NCBI RefSeq assembly: GCF_001047375.1
Contig: NZ_LFVU01000001.1
Location: forward strand, 62,001-126,000
Length of the DNA: 64,000 nucleotides
Source: Clostridium cylindrosporum DSM 605
GTDB lineage: Bacteria; Bacillota; Clostridia; Clostridiales; Caloramatoraceae
Reading direction: 5' to 3'
The notes under the pieces were generated by a model. It was not told where the DNA came from, did not search any database, and was given only the letters and a program-made list of their open reading frames with translations. A program made the position numbers and the translations under genes. Within the stretch, counting starts at the first letter, position 1; every line of letters starts with the position of its first letter. Below, piece after piece: positions 47,324 to 57,260 of this stretch.

Positions 47324-48574
47324 ATGGGGGAATTTGACTTATATCAACTAATTGAAGCCTTATCTATTTCAATAGATATTGCGGAATCCACTATGTCAAA
47401 TGATAAAGTTTTTGATAAACAGAATTTTTATGATGCTCCGAGTCTTTCTCAGCATAAGTTTTTTAACCATTCTAAAAGAACTTGCTATGTATCATTAACA
47501 TTAGCACAAAGTATAAGTAAAGATAAAAAATTTCTAGAGGAAATTTATATAGCATCTATGCTTCATGATATTGGGGTTTGTAGTCAACTTAAAAAATCCC
47601 ATGAGGATTTTGACTTTGTTAAGAAGCATACTGAAAGAGGATATACCTTAATGTCTAAACTTCCTTTTTCAAAAAGCGTATTTGATGCAGTTAAGTATCA
47701 TCACGAAAATTACAATGGAACAGGGCCAAATCATTTAAAGGGAGATGAAATTCCAATAGAAGCTCAAATCATTAGACTTGCGGATATATTTGAGGTTCTC
47801 TATGACTACGAAAAACCTAATTTTACTCAAAGAGGAAAAATATTAAAATGGGTTACTTCAAATGAAAATATTTTATTTTCTCCTGAACTAGTTAAGATAT
47901 TCTTAGATGTTCAATCTAAGGACTTTTTCTGGTGGGACTATGAAATGATAGGATTTTCTTCATATATATTTGATAATATTATTCCAAACAAAAAATATCC
48001 AATAACAATTAATGAGTTAAAATCTATTGCACTAGTTTTTGCTGACATAATAGATAATAAAAGCAATTTTACATTTAAGCATTCACAAAATCTTGCAAAA
48101 TTAGTAGGTACAGTTTCCGATTATCTTGAATATGATTATGAAAAGAAAACTCGCTTGGAAATTGCAGCACTTTTACATGATATAGGTAAACTTGCTGTTC
48201 CTGAAGCAATATTAAATAAAAATAATTCTTTAACTGATATGGAATTTTCAGTTATAAAGTCCCATGCATACTATACTAGAATTATACTTGGCAAGATAAA
48301 AGGTCTTGAGGATATTATAGATATAGCATCTAATCACCATGAAAAACTTGATGGAACAGGCTACCCTCTTGGACTAAGCTCTGATGATATCTCATTTGAA
48401 TCTAGAATGATGGCAATATGTGATATTTACGATGCTCTAACAAGTAAAAGACCATATAAGGATACTATGTCCACAGATGAAACATTTAAAATACTTGATA
48501 GAATGGCTGAGGAAGGTAAAGTTTGTGCAAAGGCACTTAAGATATTTGAACATTGTGTAAAAACTACTACCTAA
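47324..48574 (+). CDS. Tandem HD-domain protein with C-terminal HD-GYP
   Basis: A 417-residue cytoplasmic protein. The N-terminal HD domain has MLHDIG, then HHENYNGTGPN in place of the GYP motif. The C-terminal HD-GYP domain has LLHDIGKL and HHEKLDGTGYP, with DIYDALTSKRPY. The second domain should hydrolyse cyclic di-GMP or a related dinucleotide; the first may be regulatory. ATG 47324 follows AAGGAGG. It is divergent from the H-NOX chemoreceptor and upstream of a second HD-GYP gene, so it probably belongs to the same signalling module. Confidence 0.88.
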   Translation: MGEFDLYQLIEALSISIDIAESTMSNDKVFDKQNFYDAPSLSQHKFFNHSKRTCYVSLTLAQSISKDKKFLEEIYIASMLHDIGVCSQLKKSHEDFDFVKKHTERGYTLMSKLPFSKSVFDAVKYHHENYNGTGPNHLKGDEIPIEAQIIRLADIFEVLYDYEKPNFTQRGKILKWVTSNENILFSPELVKIFLDVQSKDFFWWDYEMIGFSSYIFDNIIPNKKYPITINELKSIALVFADIIDNKSNFTFKHSQNLAKLVGTVSDYLEYDYEKKTRLEIAALLHDIGKLAVPEAILNKNNSLTDMEFSVIKSHAYYTRIILGKIKGLEDIIDIASNHHEKLDGTGYPLGLSSDDISFESRMMAICDIYDALTSKRPYKDTMSTDETFKILDRMAEEGKVCAKALKIFEHCVKTTT

Positions 48575-48579
48575 GCTCT

Positions 48580-48618
48580 AAGGAACATTAAACTTTTTGT
48601 TTTCTGTTCCTTTTTTTA
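48580..48618 (+). terminator. Terminator between the two HD genes
   Basis: AAGGAACA pairs with TGTTCCTT across a 17-base loop and is followed by a T tract, so the second HD-GYP gene probably has its own promoter. Confidence 0.75.
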
Positions 48619-48756
48619 TATTTTTTAATATTAGCACTAATCTTTTCCAAAGTAGTATCGATATATGATGTATAGAAATAATTTTAATTTTTTTTTTAGT
48701 ATCATAATATTTTTCATAATAATTCTACACCATTTAATGGAGAGGTGTTCATAGCA

Positions 48757-49821
48757 ATGAAATCTAAAAAATTAAGTAATTTAACAGATAAAGATGTCTT
48801 GGCATTTGATATATCCACAAATGATGGATTAATTATCTTATCTAAGGGCACTCTTTTAAATAAGGATTACATTGAAAAGCTAAACGACTTTGGAATTAAC
48901 GAAGTTTTTATAGAGGACCCAAATAGTACAGTAATAGAGACGAAAAAACCTTCTAATGTTCATGAAGCTAGAGAATCTATTCTCCAAAATTACTGTGCAA
49001 TATTTTGTGAAACTGCAAAGAATAATGGAATAACTAAAGAAAAATTAGATGAATCTGTGTCTAATATTATTTATTCTGTAATATCAAAAATAGAAGACAA
49101 CACTTTAGATATACTTTACAGTGCAAATCCTTTTTTCTGTCACTATACTCACGCTCTTAATACTGCATCTCTTGCTGTATTTTTAGGTACTAAAATGAGT
49201 CTTAATGACAAGGAAATACGAGAACTTGCTACATCAGCACTTTTGCATGATATAGGTATGTATAAACTACCTCAGGATATATTAGAAAAAGGCGGGAACC
49301 TAAATGAAGGTGATGTAAATATAGTTAAAGAGCATTCACTTCATGGATACGAAACATCAAGGGCTATTAAAGATATAAGTGAAACATGTAGAAAAGCTAT
49401 ACTTTATCACCACGAAAGATTTGATGGGCTTGGATATCCTGAAAAAATAAGTGGAAAAGAGATACCTCTTTATTCAAGGATAATAGCTGTAGCAGATATC
49501 TTCTGTTCATTAACTACTAAAACAAGAGTTCATCCAGGATACTCACATATAGATGTTTATGAATTTATACTTGCAAGTTCTGGAGGTTATTTCGATCCTG
49601 AAATTGTAGAGGTCTTCCAAAAACATTTTGTTATATATCCTATTGGTACTAAGATTGAATTAAATAATGGCCGTAAAGGGATAGTCCTATCACAAAACCC
49701 AGGATTTCCTGATAGGCCAAATTTAAAAATTACCCATAATGATAATGGGATAGAAATTCTCCCTATGAAAGTTAGTCTACTTAGAAGAACAAACCTTAAA
49801 ATAGTTAAAATATTGACTTAA
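48757..49821 (+). CDS. HD-GYP domain phosphodiesterase
   Basis: A 354-residue protein. An N-terminal region of about 110 residues (KDVLAFDISTNDG) resembles the DUF3391-like part of clostridial HD-GYP proteins. The HD-GYP core shows LLHDIGMYKLP, HHERFDGLGYP and DIFCSLT. A C-terminal extension of about 70 residues (YPIGTKIELNNGRKG) looks like a small beta-barrel. ATG 48757 is preferred over an in-frame GTG at 48745, which overlaps the ribosome binding site GGAGAGG. Confidence 0.88.
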   Translation: MKSKKLSNLTDKDVLAFDISTNDGLIILSKGTLLNKDYIEKLNDFGINEVFIEDPNSTVIETKKPSNVHEARESILQNYCAIFCETAKNNGITKEKLDESVSNIIYSVISKIEDNTLDILYSANPFFCHYTHALNTASLAVFLGTKMSLNDKEIRELATSALLHDIGMYKLPQDILEKGGNLNEGDVNIVKEHSLHGYETSRAIKDISETCRKAILYHHERFDGLGYPEKISGKEIPLYSRIIAVADIFCSLTTKTRVHPGYSHIDVYEFILASSGGYFDPEIVEVFQKHFVIYPIGTKIELNNGRKGIVLSQNPGFPDRPNLKITHNDNGIEILPMKVSLLRRTNLKIVKILT

Positions 49822-49884
49822 CAGTCATATTAAATATATACAACATAATGACTTATAAAGTCATATTACCCCAAAATTATTTTA

Positions 49885-49922
49885 GGCTATCCTAAATTCA
49901 CCTTTAGGATAGCCACTTTTTT
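49885..49922 (+). terminator. Terminator of the HD-GYP gene
   Basis: GGCTATCCTAAA pairs with TTTAGGATAGCC, followed by ACTTTTTT. Confidence 0.92.
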
Positions 49923-49933
49923 ATTTTATCAGA

Positions 49934-49970
49934 TAGCTAAAAATCAGAGGGAGTTGAAGCTCCCTCTGAT
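49934..49970 (-). terminator. Terminator of ribU
   Basis: AATCAGAGGGAG pairs with CTCCCTCTGATT around a short loop; the minus strand continues TTTTTAGC. Confidence 0.9.
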
Positions 49971-49986
49971 TCAATAATTCTACTTA

Positions 49987-50610
49987 TTAATATTTTGGTT
50001 TTATAATTGGTTCAACCTTTTTATATATTAAAAATACAACTATAGAAACTACAGCTCCCTTTAAAAGGTTAAATGGAAGTATGCTAAAAAGTACTAGTGT
50101 TTCTAAGTTAACAATTGCACTTGTTACCTTAGCTGACATTGCAACTATTGCACTTATTGGGAACTTTAGAACTACTTCATATAATGGAATAAGCACAAGA
50201 TAGTTAAATAGTGATGCTACTATACTCATAACTATAGTACCTATTAATAGTGATATTACAGCACCTTTTTTAGTTCTATTCTTCTTGTAAATGTACGATG
50301 ATACAAATACAAGTGAAGCACCTACTATAAAGTTAGCCATTTCACCTATTCCCGCTGTCTTAGTAATAAGTAAGTGAAGTACATTTTTAACTAATTCAAT
50401 TATAATTCCTACAACTGGACCCATTGCAAAACCACCAATTAATGCTGGAATTTCACTAAGGTCTATTTTTAAAAACTCTGGAAAAATAGGTAGTTGAATT
50501 TCTATCATCATAATTATAAATGCCATTGCTGATAGAATTGAAACCTTAACAAGTTTCTCTGTTGTCATTGCTCTAGTTGAGCTTGAAGTCTTTTGCTCTT
50601 CTATTTTCAT
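49987..50610 (-). CDS. ribU: Riboflavin ECF transporter S component
   Basis: A 207-residue integral membrane protein with about six helices. The family features EIPALIGGFAMGPVVGIIIELVK-like loop (near residues 57-80) and GEMANFIVG are present. It captures riboflavin and works with the shared EcfAA'T module, which is not in this window. It is preceded by an FMN riboswitch and terminator, so expression falls when FMN is abundant. ATG 50610 follows AGGAGGGG. Confidence 0.95.
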   Translation of the reverse strand: MKIEEQKTSSSTRAMTTEKLVKVSILSAMAFIIMMIEIQLPIFPEFLKIDLSEIPALIGGFAMGPVVGIIIELVKNVLHLLITKTAGIGEMANFIVGASLVFVSSYIYKKNRTKKGAVISLLIGTIVMSIVASLFNYLVLIPLYEVVLKFPISAIVAMSAKVTSAIVNLETLVLFSILPFNLLKGAVVSIVVFLIYKKVEPIIKPKY

Positions 50611-50646
50611 GTTACCCCTCCTAAACTATTTACAGGGCTGAAACAG

Positions 50647-50680
50647 CATAAAAAAGCTCCCGAGAAATCTCAGGAGCATA
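50647..50680 (-). terminator. Riboswitch-controlled terminator
   Basis: On the minus strand GCTCCTGAGA pairs with TCTCGGGAGC, followed by TTTTTT. It lies between the FMN aptamer and ribU and is the expression platform. Confidence 0.9.
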
Positions 50681-50697
50681 TAATCAATAGCTATGCC

Positions 50698-50806
50698 ATC
50701 TTCTTTCATCCAGACTTTACTGTCGGCTTCGGAATCTAACCGAATCATGCCTTATTAGGCTCGCGGGCTTTACCGCCGGTAGGGAATCACACCCTGCCCT
50801 GAAGAT
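50698..50806 (-). promoter_or_regulatory. FMN riboswitch (RFN element)
   Basis: On the minus strand the conserved blocks appear in order: CTTCAGGGCAGGGTG, TTCCCTACCGGCGGTAAAG, CCCGCGAGC, GATTCGGTTAGATTCCG and AGCCGACAGTAAAGTC, then GGATGAAAGAAGAT closing P1. It controls ribU through the terminator downstream. Confidence 0.97.
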
Positions 50807-50840
50807 TATAATAATATTATACTATTTATAAAATTAATTA

Positions 50841-52004
50841 TCAAGCGGAGTAAACTACTTTACCATCTATTATAGTCCACTTAACACTACTTCTAGCATC
50901 TAGGGGATCACCATCAAATATAGCAATGTCAGCATCCTTTCCGATTTCAATAGACCCTACCCTCTTGTCTATTCCAAGTATTTTAGCTGGATTTATAGTT
51001 ATCATCTTAAGTGCCTCTTCATTACTTAACCCTTCCTTTACACATAGGGCTGCACATACATTTAAACGATTAACAGGAACCTCTGGATGATCTGTAATAA
51101 TGGCAACTAGTAGTCCCTTGTCATAAAGGGCCTTAGCAGTTTCAAAGGATAGATTCTTAACCTCTGCCTTTGACCTATCTGTTAATGCAGGCCCTACAAT
51201 AGTACTAAAGCCCTCTTCCTTTAAATCATCTGCAATCAAGTGCCCATCTGTACAATGATCAAGTGTAGCCTTAAGGTTAAACTCTCTAATAATTCTTATA
51301 GCTGTAAATATATCATCTGCTCTATGGGCATGTACCTTTAATGGTATTTCACCTTTAAGAAGGGGAATAAGACTTTCATATTTTATATCATAGTCTAAAA
51401 ATTCACCTTTCTTTATTTGTTCTTTTTTCTCAAGATATATTTTAGCTTTTTGAAGAATTTCACGAAGCATAGCAGCTATTGCCATTCTTGTTTTAGGAGA
51501 TGACCCATTTGATCCATGGTTTCTTTTAGGATTTTCTCCAAATGCCGCCTTAATCGCACTAACTTCCTTTAAAACCATCTTATCAACTCTATGGCCATAG
51601 GTTTTCATAATCGTAAAGCTTCCTGCAAGTATATTACTACTTCCTGGTCCTGTTGATACAGTTGTAATTCCTCCAGAGATTGCCTCTAAAAATGCTCTAT
51701 CCATTGGATTTATAGCATCTATTGCCCTTAGATGAGGAGTTAACGGATCTGTAGATTCATTTCCATCATTCCCCCCTTCACCTATACTATCTTCAAATAT
51801 ACCAATATGACAATGTGCCTCTATAAGTCCTGGAGTAATAGTAAGTCCAGTTGCATCTATTGTTTCATCTGCGTCTCTTATATTTATTTCCTCAGCGATA
51901 TCTGCTATTTTGCCATTTTTTATAAGGATATCACCTTTTTCAATTATCTTACTACTTACGGTAAGTATTCTCCCACCTTTAATAAGAAGTTTATTATTTT
52001 TCAC
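50841..52004 (-). CDS. Amidohydrolase, imidazolonepropionase-like, copy 2
   Basis: A 387-residue metal-dependent hydrolase with the beta-strand N-cap (ILIKNGKIADIAEEI), zinc ligands in EAHCHIG near residues 63-69, later VHAHRADDI, DHCTDGH and TDHPE, and the C-terminal GKDADIAIFDGDPLD. The substrate is unknown; relatives include prolidase-like and imidazolonepropionase enzymes. It is a paralogue of the gene 47 bases upstream. Confidence 0.85.
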   Translation of the reverse strand: MKNNKLLIKGGRILTVSSKIIEKGDILIKNGKIADIAEEINIRDADETIDATGLTITPGLIEAHCHIGIFEDSIGEGGNDGNESTDPLTPHLRAIDAINPMDRAFLEAISGGITTVSTGPGSSNILAGSFTIMKTYGHRVDKMVLKEVSAIKAAFGENPKRNHGSNGSSPKTRMAIAAMLREILQKAKIYLEKKEQIKKGEFLDYDIKYESLIPLLKGEIPLKVHAHRADDIFTAIRIIREFNLKATLDHCTDGHLIADDLKEEGFSTIVGPALTDRSKAEVKNLSFETAKALYDKGLLVAIITDHPEVPVNRLNVCAALCVKEGLSNEEALKMITINPAKILGIDKRVGSIEIGKDADIAIFDGDPLDARSSVKWTIIDGKVVYSA

Positions 52005-52051
52005 TTTAATTACTCCTTTTTCTATATATTACTGCAAATATTATTTTAAAT

Positions 52052-53230
52052 TTAGCGGGAATAGTTATATTCATATACTATTTTTCCTTTTCCTATTACA
52101 TAGTGAACCTTACTCATTACATCTAGAGGGTCTCCATTTATAATAGTTATATCTGCATCTTTTCCTACTTCTATAGAACCAACTTGTCTATCTATACCAA
52201 GAATTTTTGCTGGACTTATTGTTATAGCCTCAAGAGCCTTCATATAATCCATCCCTTCCCTAACACAAAGTGCCGCGGATATAGGAAGATATTCTATTGG
52301 AGTTACAGGATGATCTGTTGAAATAGCAGTTATTATACCTTTATCAATAAACTCTCTTGCTATAAATGGACTCTTTTCTCTGGTCTCTACTTTTTTTGAA
52401 AAGCTCATTATAGGTCCAACTATAGCTGATATATTTCTTTTTTTAATTTCATCTTTAAGTTTTATTCCATCTGTAGCATGTAAAAGTTGAATCTTAATAT
52501 TATATTCATCTGCTATTCTAAGAGCTGTTACAATATCGTCAGCTCTGTGAACATGAATAGATAGTGGCATAGACCCTTCTATAACAGGAAGCATTTCCTC
52601 ATACATTCTATTTTCTTCAAAATATTCTCTTCTACTTAGCTTAACAACTTTCAAATTTCTATATGCCATTGATTTATTTAATGTGTCACGTAGCATATGA
52701 CTTATTCCCATTTTAGTAACAGGAGCCCTACCCTTTGATGAATGTATTCTCTTAGGATTTTCTCCAAGTGCTGCCTTCATAGATGACTTTAACCTAAATA
52801 TCATGTCAAATGGGTCCTCACCAAAGGTTTTTATTATACCAAATGTTCCACCGATTACATTTCCACTTCCAGGTCCTGTTGCAACTGTTGTTATTCCTGC
52901 CTCAAGTGCCCTTTTAAAGCTTTCATCATAAAAGTTTACACCATCTATCCCATTTATATAAGGAGTTATAGGAGAAGATGTTTCATTTAGATTTCCTGGG
53001 TTATCATTATTAGGCTCTTCTATTCCTATATGACTATGGGCTTCTATAAATCCAGGCAATACTACTTTCCCACTAGCATCTATTTCATTACATTTCAAAT
53101 CTATGTTACTTGCTATGTCCATAATTTTTCCATCTTGAATAAACACATCAGCTGCTTCATAGACACTCCCTGCCATGGTAATTACTTTTCCGCCCCTTAT
53201 AATAAGGGTATTATCTTTACTCACCAACAT
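52052..53230 (-). CDS. Amidohydrolase, imidazolonepropionase-like, copy 1
   Basis: A 392-residue paralogue of the downstream gene with the same motif order: EAHSHIG, VHRADDI, LLHATDG and STDHPVTP, and the C-terminal GKDADITIINGDPLD. One zinc-site neighbour differs (Cys in the other copy, Ser here). It starts 16 bases after the tex stop codon and is probably cotranscribed with tex and the second amidohydrolase. A shared substrate class with divergence is likely; no further function can be read. Confidence 0.85.
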   Translation of the reverse strand: MLVSKDNTLIIRGGKVITMAGSVYEAADVFIQDGKIMDIASNIDLKCNEIDASGKVVLPGFIEAHSHIGIEEPNNDNPGNLNETSSPITPYINGIDGVNFYDESFKRALEAGITTVATGPGSGNVIGGTFGIIKTFGEDPFDMIFRLKSSMKAALGENPKRIHSSKGRAPVTKMGISHMLRDTLNKSMAYRNLKVVKLSRREYFEENRMYEEMLPVIEGSMPLSIHVHRADDIVTALRIADEYNIKIQLLHATDGIKLKDEIKKRNISAIVGPIMSFSKKVETREKSPFIAREFIDKGIITAISTDHPVTPIEYLPISAALCVREGMDYMKALEAITISPAKILGIDRQVGSIEVGKDADITIINGDPLDVMSKVHYVIGKGKIVYEYNYSR

Positions 53231-53246
53231 TTCCTCCTATATATTA

Positions 53247-55409
53247 CTAGGCTAAATCCCTCATCGAAAGTGCTATTCTCTTTCTCTCAAGGTCTATTTC
53301 AACTACTTTTACATCAACAACATCGGAAACCTTAACTATGTCTAGTGGATGTTTGACAAGTTTATTTGATAACTGACTTATATGAATGAGTCCATCTTGG
53401 TGTACTCCAATATCAACAAATGCTCCAAAATCAGCAACATTTCTAACTGTTCCCTTTAAAATCATTCCAGGCTTTAAGTCCTTCATCTCTAAAATATTAG
53501 ACATAAATACTGGTCCCTCAAGTGACTCTCTAACGTCTCTTCCAGGCTTTTTAATTTCCTTTAGGATGTCCTCTAGTGTCATTTCTCCAAGTCCTGTTTC
53601 CTCTAATATCTTTCTTATTCCGTATTTCTTTGCTCTTTCGTCTATATCAGTGAATTCATGATTCTTTTTCTCATCATCTGTATACCCTAATACGTCTATT
53701 ATTTTTCTTGATGCATCATATGATTCAGGGTGTACAGATGTGTTATCAAGAAAATCATTACTTTCACTTATTCTAAGAAAGCCTGCACATTGTTTAAATG
53801 CCTTATCTCCTAGTCTTTTTACTTTTAATAAATCTTTTCTCTTTATAAACTTACCAGTCTCTTCTCTATACTCAACGATATTTTTAGCTATTGATGCATT
53901 AATTCCTGCTATATGAGAAAGAAGCTGCGCTGATGCAGTATTTAGATCTACCCCTACTTTATTTACACAATCTTCAACAACTCCACCAAGAGCCTCATCA
54001 AGTCTTTTTTGAGTTACGTCATGTTGGTATTGACCAACCCCTATTGATTTAGGGTCTATTTTAACTAGTTCTGCCAGTGGATCTTGAAGCCTTCTACCTA
54101 TTGATACTGCTCCTCTTAATGATACATCCATATCAGGAAATTCCTTAGCAGCAAGACTTGATGCTGAATATACAGATGCTCCTGCCTCTGATACCACAAC
54201 ATAATGTAGTTTTAACCCTTCTTCTTTTTCTATTTCACGAATCATATCACTTATAATAATTTCTGATTCCCTTGAAGCTGTCCCATTTCCAAGTGATATT
54301 ATCTCTACCTTATTATCTATAAGCATTTTCTTAAGCATTACCTTACTTTCTTGTCTTTTTCTCTCACCTGATCCATCTGTAACATAGGCAACTCCTGTAT
54401 CAAGAACCTTACCTGTTTCATCAACTACTGCTATTTTACACCCTGTTCTAAACCCTGGGTCAAATCCCATAACAACTTTTCCCTTAACAGGTGATTGCAT
54501 TAAAAGTGCCTTAAGATTCTTAGAAAACACCTTAATCGCTCCCTCTTCAGCCTTCTCCTTAAGCTCACTTCTAATCTCACGCTCTATAGATGGTGCTATA
54601 AGTCTAGAATAGCTATCCTTTATAGCATTTTTTAGTATAGGGGTTTCCTCTCCCTCTCTTTTTATAATGTCCTTTTCAAGAAAAGCTTCAATCTTATCCT
54701 CCGGTGCAATTACTTTAACAGAAAGTGCTCCTTCTTTTTCTCCTCTATTAACCGCAAGTATTCTATGACCTAGTATGTTTTTTACATACTCTATATGGTC
54801 ATAGTACATTTTATATGTAGGGTTCTCTTCACTACATTTTGTTTGAATCTTTCCATTTATAAATGTTAGGTTTCTTATTCTTTTTCTATATTCTGCGTTG
54901 TCAGAAATAGTCTCTGCAATTATATCACTAGCAAGATTAATCGCTTCATCTGCACTTTCAACACCCTTATCTAAATCTATAAATTCCTTAGCTTTTTCTT
55001 TTAAAGAGAAGTTAAAACTTTGAGAAATTATAATTTCAGCAAGTGGTTCAAGTCCCTTTTCCTTTGCTATAGTTGCCCTTGTTCTTTTTTTAGGTCTAAA
55101 TGGTCTATATATATCATCAACCTCTGTAATAGTTTTGGCATCTCTTAGCTTAGCAGTTATTTCTTCAGTAAGATTTCCACCTTCTTCAATAAGTCTTTGA
55201 ACCTCTTCTTTTCTATCCTTAAGGTTTCTAAGATAGGATAGTCTATCACTTAATTCTCTAAGTGTAGTATCATCTAGACCTCCAGTTGCTTCTTTTCTAT
55301 ATCTTGCAATGAATGGAATGGTATTTCCTTCATCAATTAATTTTATTGTACTTTCAATTTGTCCCTTTGATATTTTAAGTTCTCCTGATAAAATTTCTAT
55401 TATATCCAT
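53247..55409 (-). CDS. tex: Tex-family RNA-binding transcription accessory protein
   Basis: A 720-residue protein with the Tex order: N-terminal helical domain, YqgF-like RNase H fold (VMGFDPGFRTGCKIAVVD near residue 317), helix-hairpin-helix segments (LNTASAQLLSHIAGI), and a C-terminal S1 domain (GTVRNVADFGAFVDIGV near residues 648-664). Known to bind nucleic acid and affect transcription in pathogens. No sign of truncation. Confidence 0.96.
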   Translation of the reverse strand: MDIIEILSGELKISKGQIESTIKLIDEGNTIPFIARYRKEATGGLDDTTLRELSDRLSYLRNLKDRKEEVQRLIEEGGNLTEEITAKLRDAKTITEVDDIYRPFRPKKRTRATIAKEKGLEPLAEIIISQSFNFSLKEKAKEFIDLDKGVESADEAINLASDIIAETISDNAEYRKRIRNLTFINGKIQTKCSEENPTYKMYYDHIEYVKNILGHRILAVNRGEKEGALSVKVIAPEDKIEAFLEKDIIKREGEETPILKNAIKDSYSRLIAPSIEREIRSELKEKAEEGAIKVFSKNLKALLMQSPVKGKVVMGFDPGFRTGCKIAVVDETGKVLDTGVAYVTDGSGERKRQESKVMLKKMLIDNKVEIISLGNGTASRESEIIISDMIREIEKEEGLKLHYVVVSEAGASVYSASSLAAKEFPDMDVSLRGAVSIGRRLQDPLAELVKIDPKSIGVGQYQHDVTQKRLDEALGGVVEDCVNKVGVDLNTASAQLLSHIAGINASIAKNIVEYREETGKFIKRKDLLKVKRLGDKAFKQCAGFLRISESNDFLDNTSVHPESYDASRKIIDVLGYTDDEKKNHEFTDIDERAKKYGIRKILEETGLGEMTLEDILKEIKKPGRDVRESLEGPVFMSNILEMKDLKPGMILKGTVRNVADFGAFVDIGVHQDGLIHISQLSNKLVKHPLDIVKVSDVVDVKVVEIDLERKRIALSMRDLA

Positions 55410-55519
55410 ATACCCTCCTGAAGCTAGAACACATTTCGTTCTAAGTTAAGTTTACAATAATATTAATATGTAATTTCTCTCTTTCACTAAATATATTATA
55501 TAACAAACTATTTAACAAA

Positions 55520-55569
55520 ATAGAAAAAACATAACTATTATCATATAATTAGATAAAAAGTTATGTTTT
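55520..55569 (-). terminator. Terminator of motAB
   Basis: AAAACATAACT (55526-55536) pairs with AGTTATGTTTT (55559-55569), followed by TTCTATTTTG on the minus strand. Confidence 0.75.
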
Positions 55570-55587
55570 ACCTCTTTAAATTCAATG

Positions 55588-56340
55588 TTATTTCTTTACA
55601 TTACTATTAGCCTTCGTAGATGAGTTTTTTTCCGTCTCATTATACTTACTTTTTAGAAGTACTATGTCAACTCTTCTATTTTTAGCTCTTTCAGTGCTAC
55701 TTGAATTAGGAGCTACTGGTCTATTTTCTCCATATCCTAGTGCAGAAATAATATTTGGAGAAATTTTTGAATCATTAATAATTACCTCAACTATATTAGC
55801 TGCTCTAACAGCTGATAGCTGCCAATTTGATGAAAACTGAGAGTTTTTTATAGGGATGTTATCCGTATGACCTTCAACCCTAATAAAGTTTGGCATTTTC
55901 TTTAAAGCAATCCCTATTTTAGCAAGTGTTTGCCTATGTGTAGGTTTTACTATTGCACTTCCAGAATCAAATATCAATGTATCCTGAAGACTTATAACAA
56001 GACCTCTATCATCTATACTAACCTTAACTTTTCCAGTTAGTCCTTCATTTTTCAAATACTCTTCTACTTCTTTCTTAGCTTCTTCCATTTGTTTAACCTC
56101 TGGAATAGGAGCTACATTTTCATTTGTCAAAGGAGGCTTGTCTGAGCCTATTATACTTTTCCCTCCACCAAGTGCATCATTTAATGATGCTGCTAATTGT
56201 TTATATTTCGTTGCATTAACTTGACTCATAGAGAACATAACTATAAAAAATATCATAAGTACAGTTATAAAATCCGCATAACTAACAAGCCATCTTTCAT
56301 GATTTGGATGTCCTTCTTCTTTATGCCTTTTTCTAGACAT
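55588..56340 (-). CDS. motB: Flagellar stator protein MotB
   Basis: Ion-channel subunit anchored to peptidoglycan. A short N-terminus and a single transmembrane helix (residues 18-40) carry the proton-binding Asp23 in SYADF, followed by a plug and linker. The OmpA-like peptidoglycan-binding domain shows VEGHTDNIPI and YGENRPVAPN. A Lys/Asn/Ser-rich tail ends the protein. It starts 2 bases after motA. Confidence 0.96.
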   Translation of the reverse strand: MSRKRHKEEGHPNHERWLVSYADFITVLMIFFIVMFSMSQVNATKYKQLAASLNDALGGGKSIIGSDKPPLTNENVAPIPEVKQMEEAKKEVEEYLKNEGLTGKVKVSIDDRGLVISLQDTLIFDSGSAIVKPTHRQTLAKIGIALKKMPNFIRVEGHTDNIPIKNSQFSSNWQLSAVRAANIVEVIINDSKISPNIISALGYGENRPVAPNSSSTERAKNRRVDIVLLKSKYNETEKNSSTKANSNVKK

Positions 56341-56342
56341 GA

Positions 56343-57131
56343 CTATTCCTCACCGCCATTTTTTAAATTCTTAAGCTCATCTGCTGAAAGATAGCTTTTT
56401 AATTTTTCAACTAGTGTATTAGGATTTATTCCTTCTTGTATAGCTATAATGGCTTCTATAGTCATCTCATATTGTTGTTCTTCATTTTTATTTATAACTT
56501 TTAGTCTTGAACCAATTGGTAAGTATAAAAGATTAGCTGTCCAAATACCATAAAGAGTTGCTAAAAAGGCTGCACCAATTTTAGGCCCAAGGGTTGATGT
56601 CTCCTCAAGACTTCCCATAATCTCTACAAGATGCATAACAGTACCTATAATACCCATGGTAGGTGAGTATCCACCTGCTGACTCAAATACTGCTATTCCC
56701 TCTTTATGTCTTTCAGAAGTCATATAAGCTTCTGATTCTAAAACACTTCTAACAGTTTGAGGTTCAACACCATCTACAACTAGTTGTAGCCCTTTTTTTA
56801 TAAATGGGTCAATATTAGGGTCATTTGAAATAGTATCTTCTATGCTTAAAAGACCATTTTTTCTTGTTTTAATAGATACTTCCTTAAAGTACTCTATAAG
56901 CTCAGCCATATCCTTGCCTTTTTTACTTGTAAATGCAACTTTTAATATCCCTGGTAACCTTTTAAGTACCCTTGGTGGAAATGAAAGTGCAACAGCACCT
57001 ATGGTTCCCCCAATAACTATAATTAGTGAAGTTGGTGAAATAAGACCTAATAAATGTCCTCCTCCAAGTATGTAGCCTAAAAACATAGCTCCAAAGCCTA
57101 TAATCAAACTTACTAATGCTGAAATCGACAA
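56343..57131 (-). CDS. motA: Flagellar stator protein MotA
   Basis: Four-helix stator subunit forming the ion channel with MotB. The translation begins at TTG (57129-57131) with AGGAGGGA six bases upstream. The cytoplasmic loop segment (LPGILKVAFTSKKGK...FFKE-like) and the paired C-terminal helices (GGYSPTMGIIGTVMHLVEIMG) match the family. Length 263. The two genes form an operon and show that the organism is probably motile. Confidence 0.95.
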   Translation of the reverse strand: MSISALVSLIIGFGAMFLGYILGGGHLLGLISPTSLIIVIGGTIGAVALSFPPRVLKRLPGILKVAFTSKKGKDMAELIEYFKEVSIKTRKNGLLSIEDTISNDPNIDPFIKKGLQLVVDGVEPQTVRSVLESEAYMTSERHKEGIAVFESAGGYSPTMGIIGTVMHLVEIMGSLEETSTLGPKIGAAFLATLYGIWTANLLYLPIGSRLKVINKNEEQQYEMTIEAIIAIQEGINPNTLVEKLKSYLSADELKNLKNGGEE

Positions 57132-57210
57132 AAAAATCCCTCCTAAATTACCCGATACTTATCTTTATAATAGCTTTGTGCTTTTTATTCTTAATAAGTT
57201 CTCGACTAGA

Positions 57211-57246
57211 AGAAAAAAAACTAAAGGTAGCCAAAGGCTACCTTTT
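57211..57246 (-). terminator. Terminator of corA
   Basis: AAAGGTAGCC pairs with GGCTACCTTT around TTT, then AGTTTTTTTT on the minus strand. Confidence 0.92.
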
Positions 57247-57260
57247 ATATCTATAAATTA

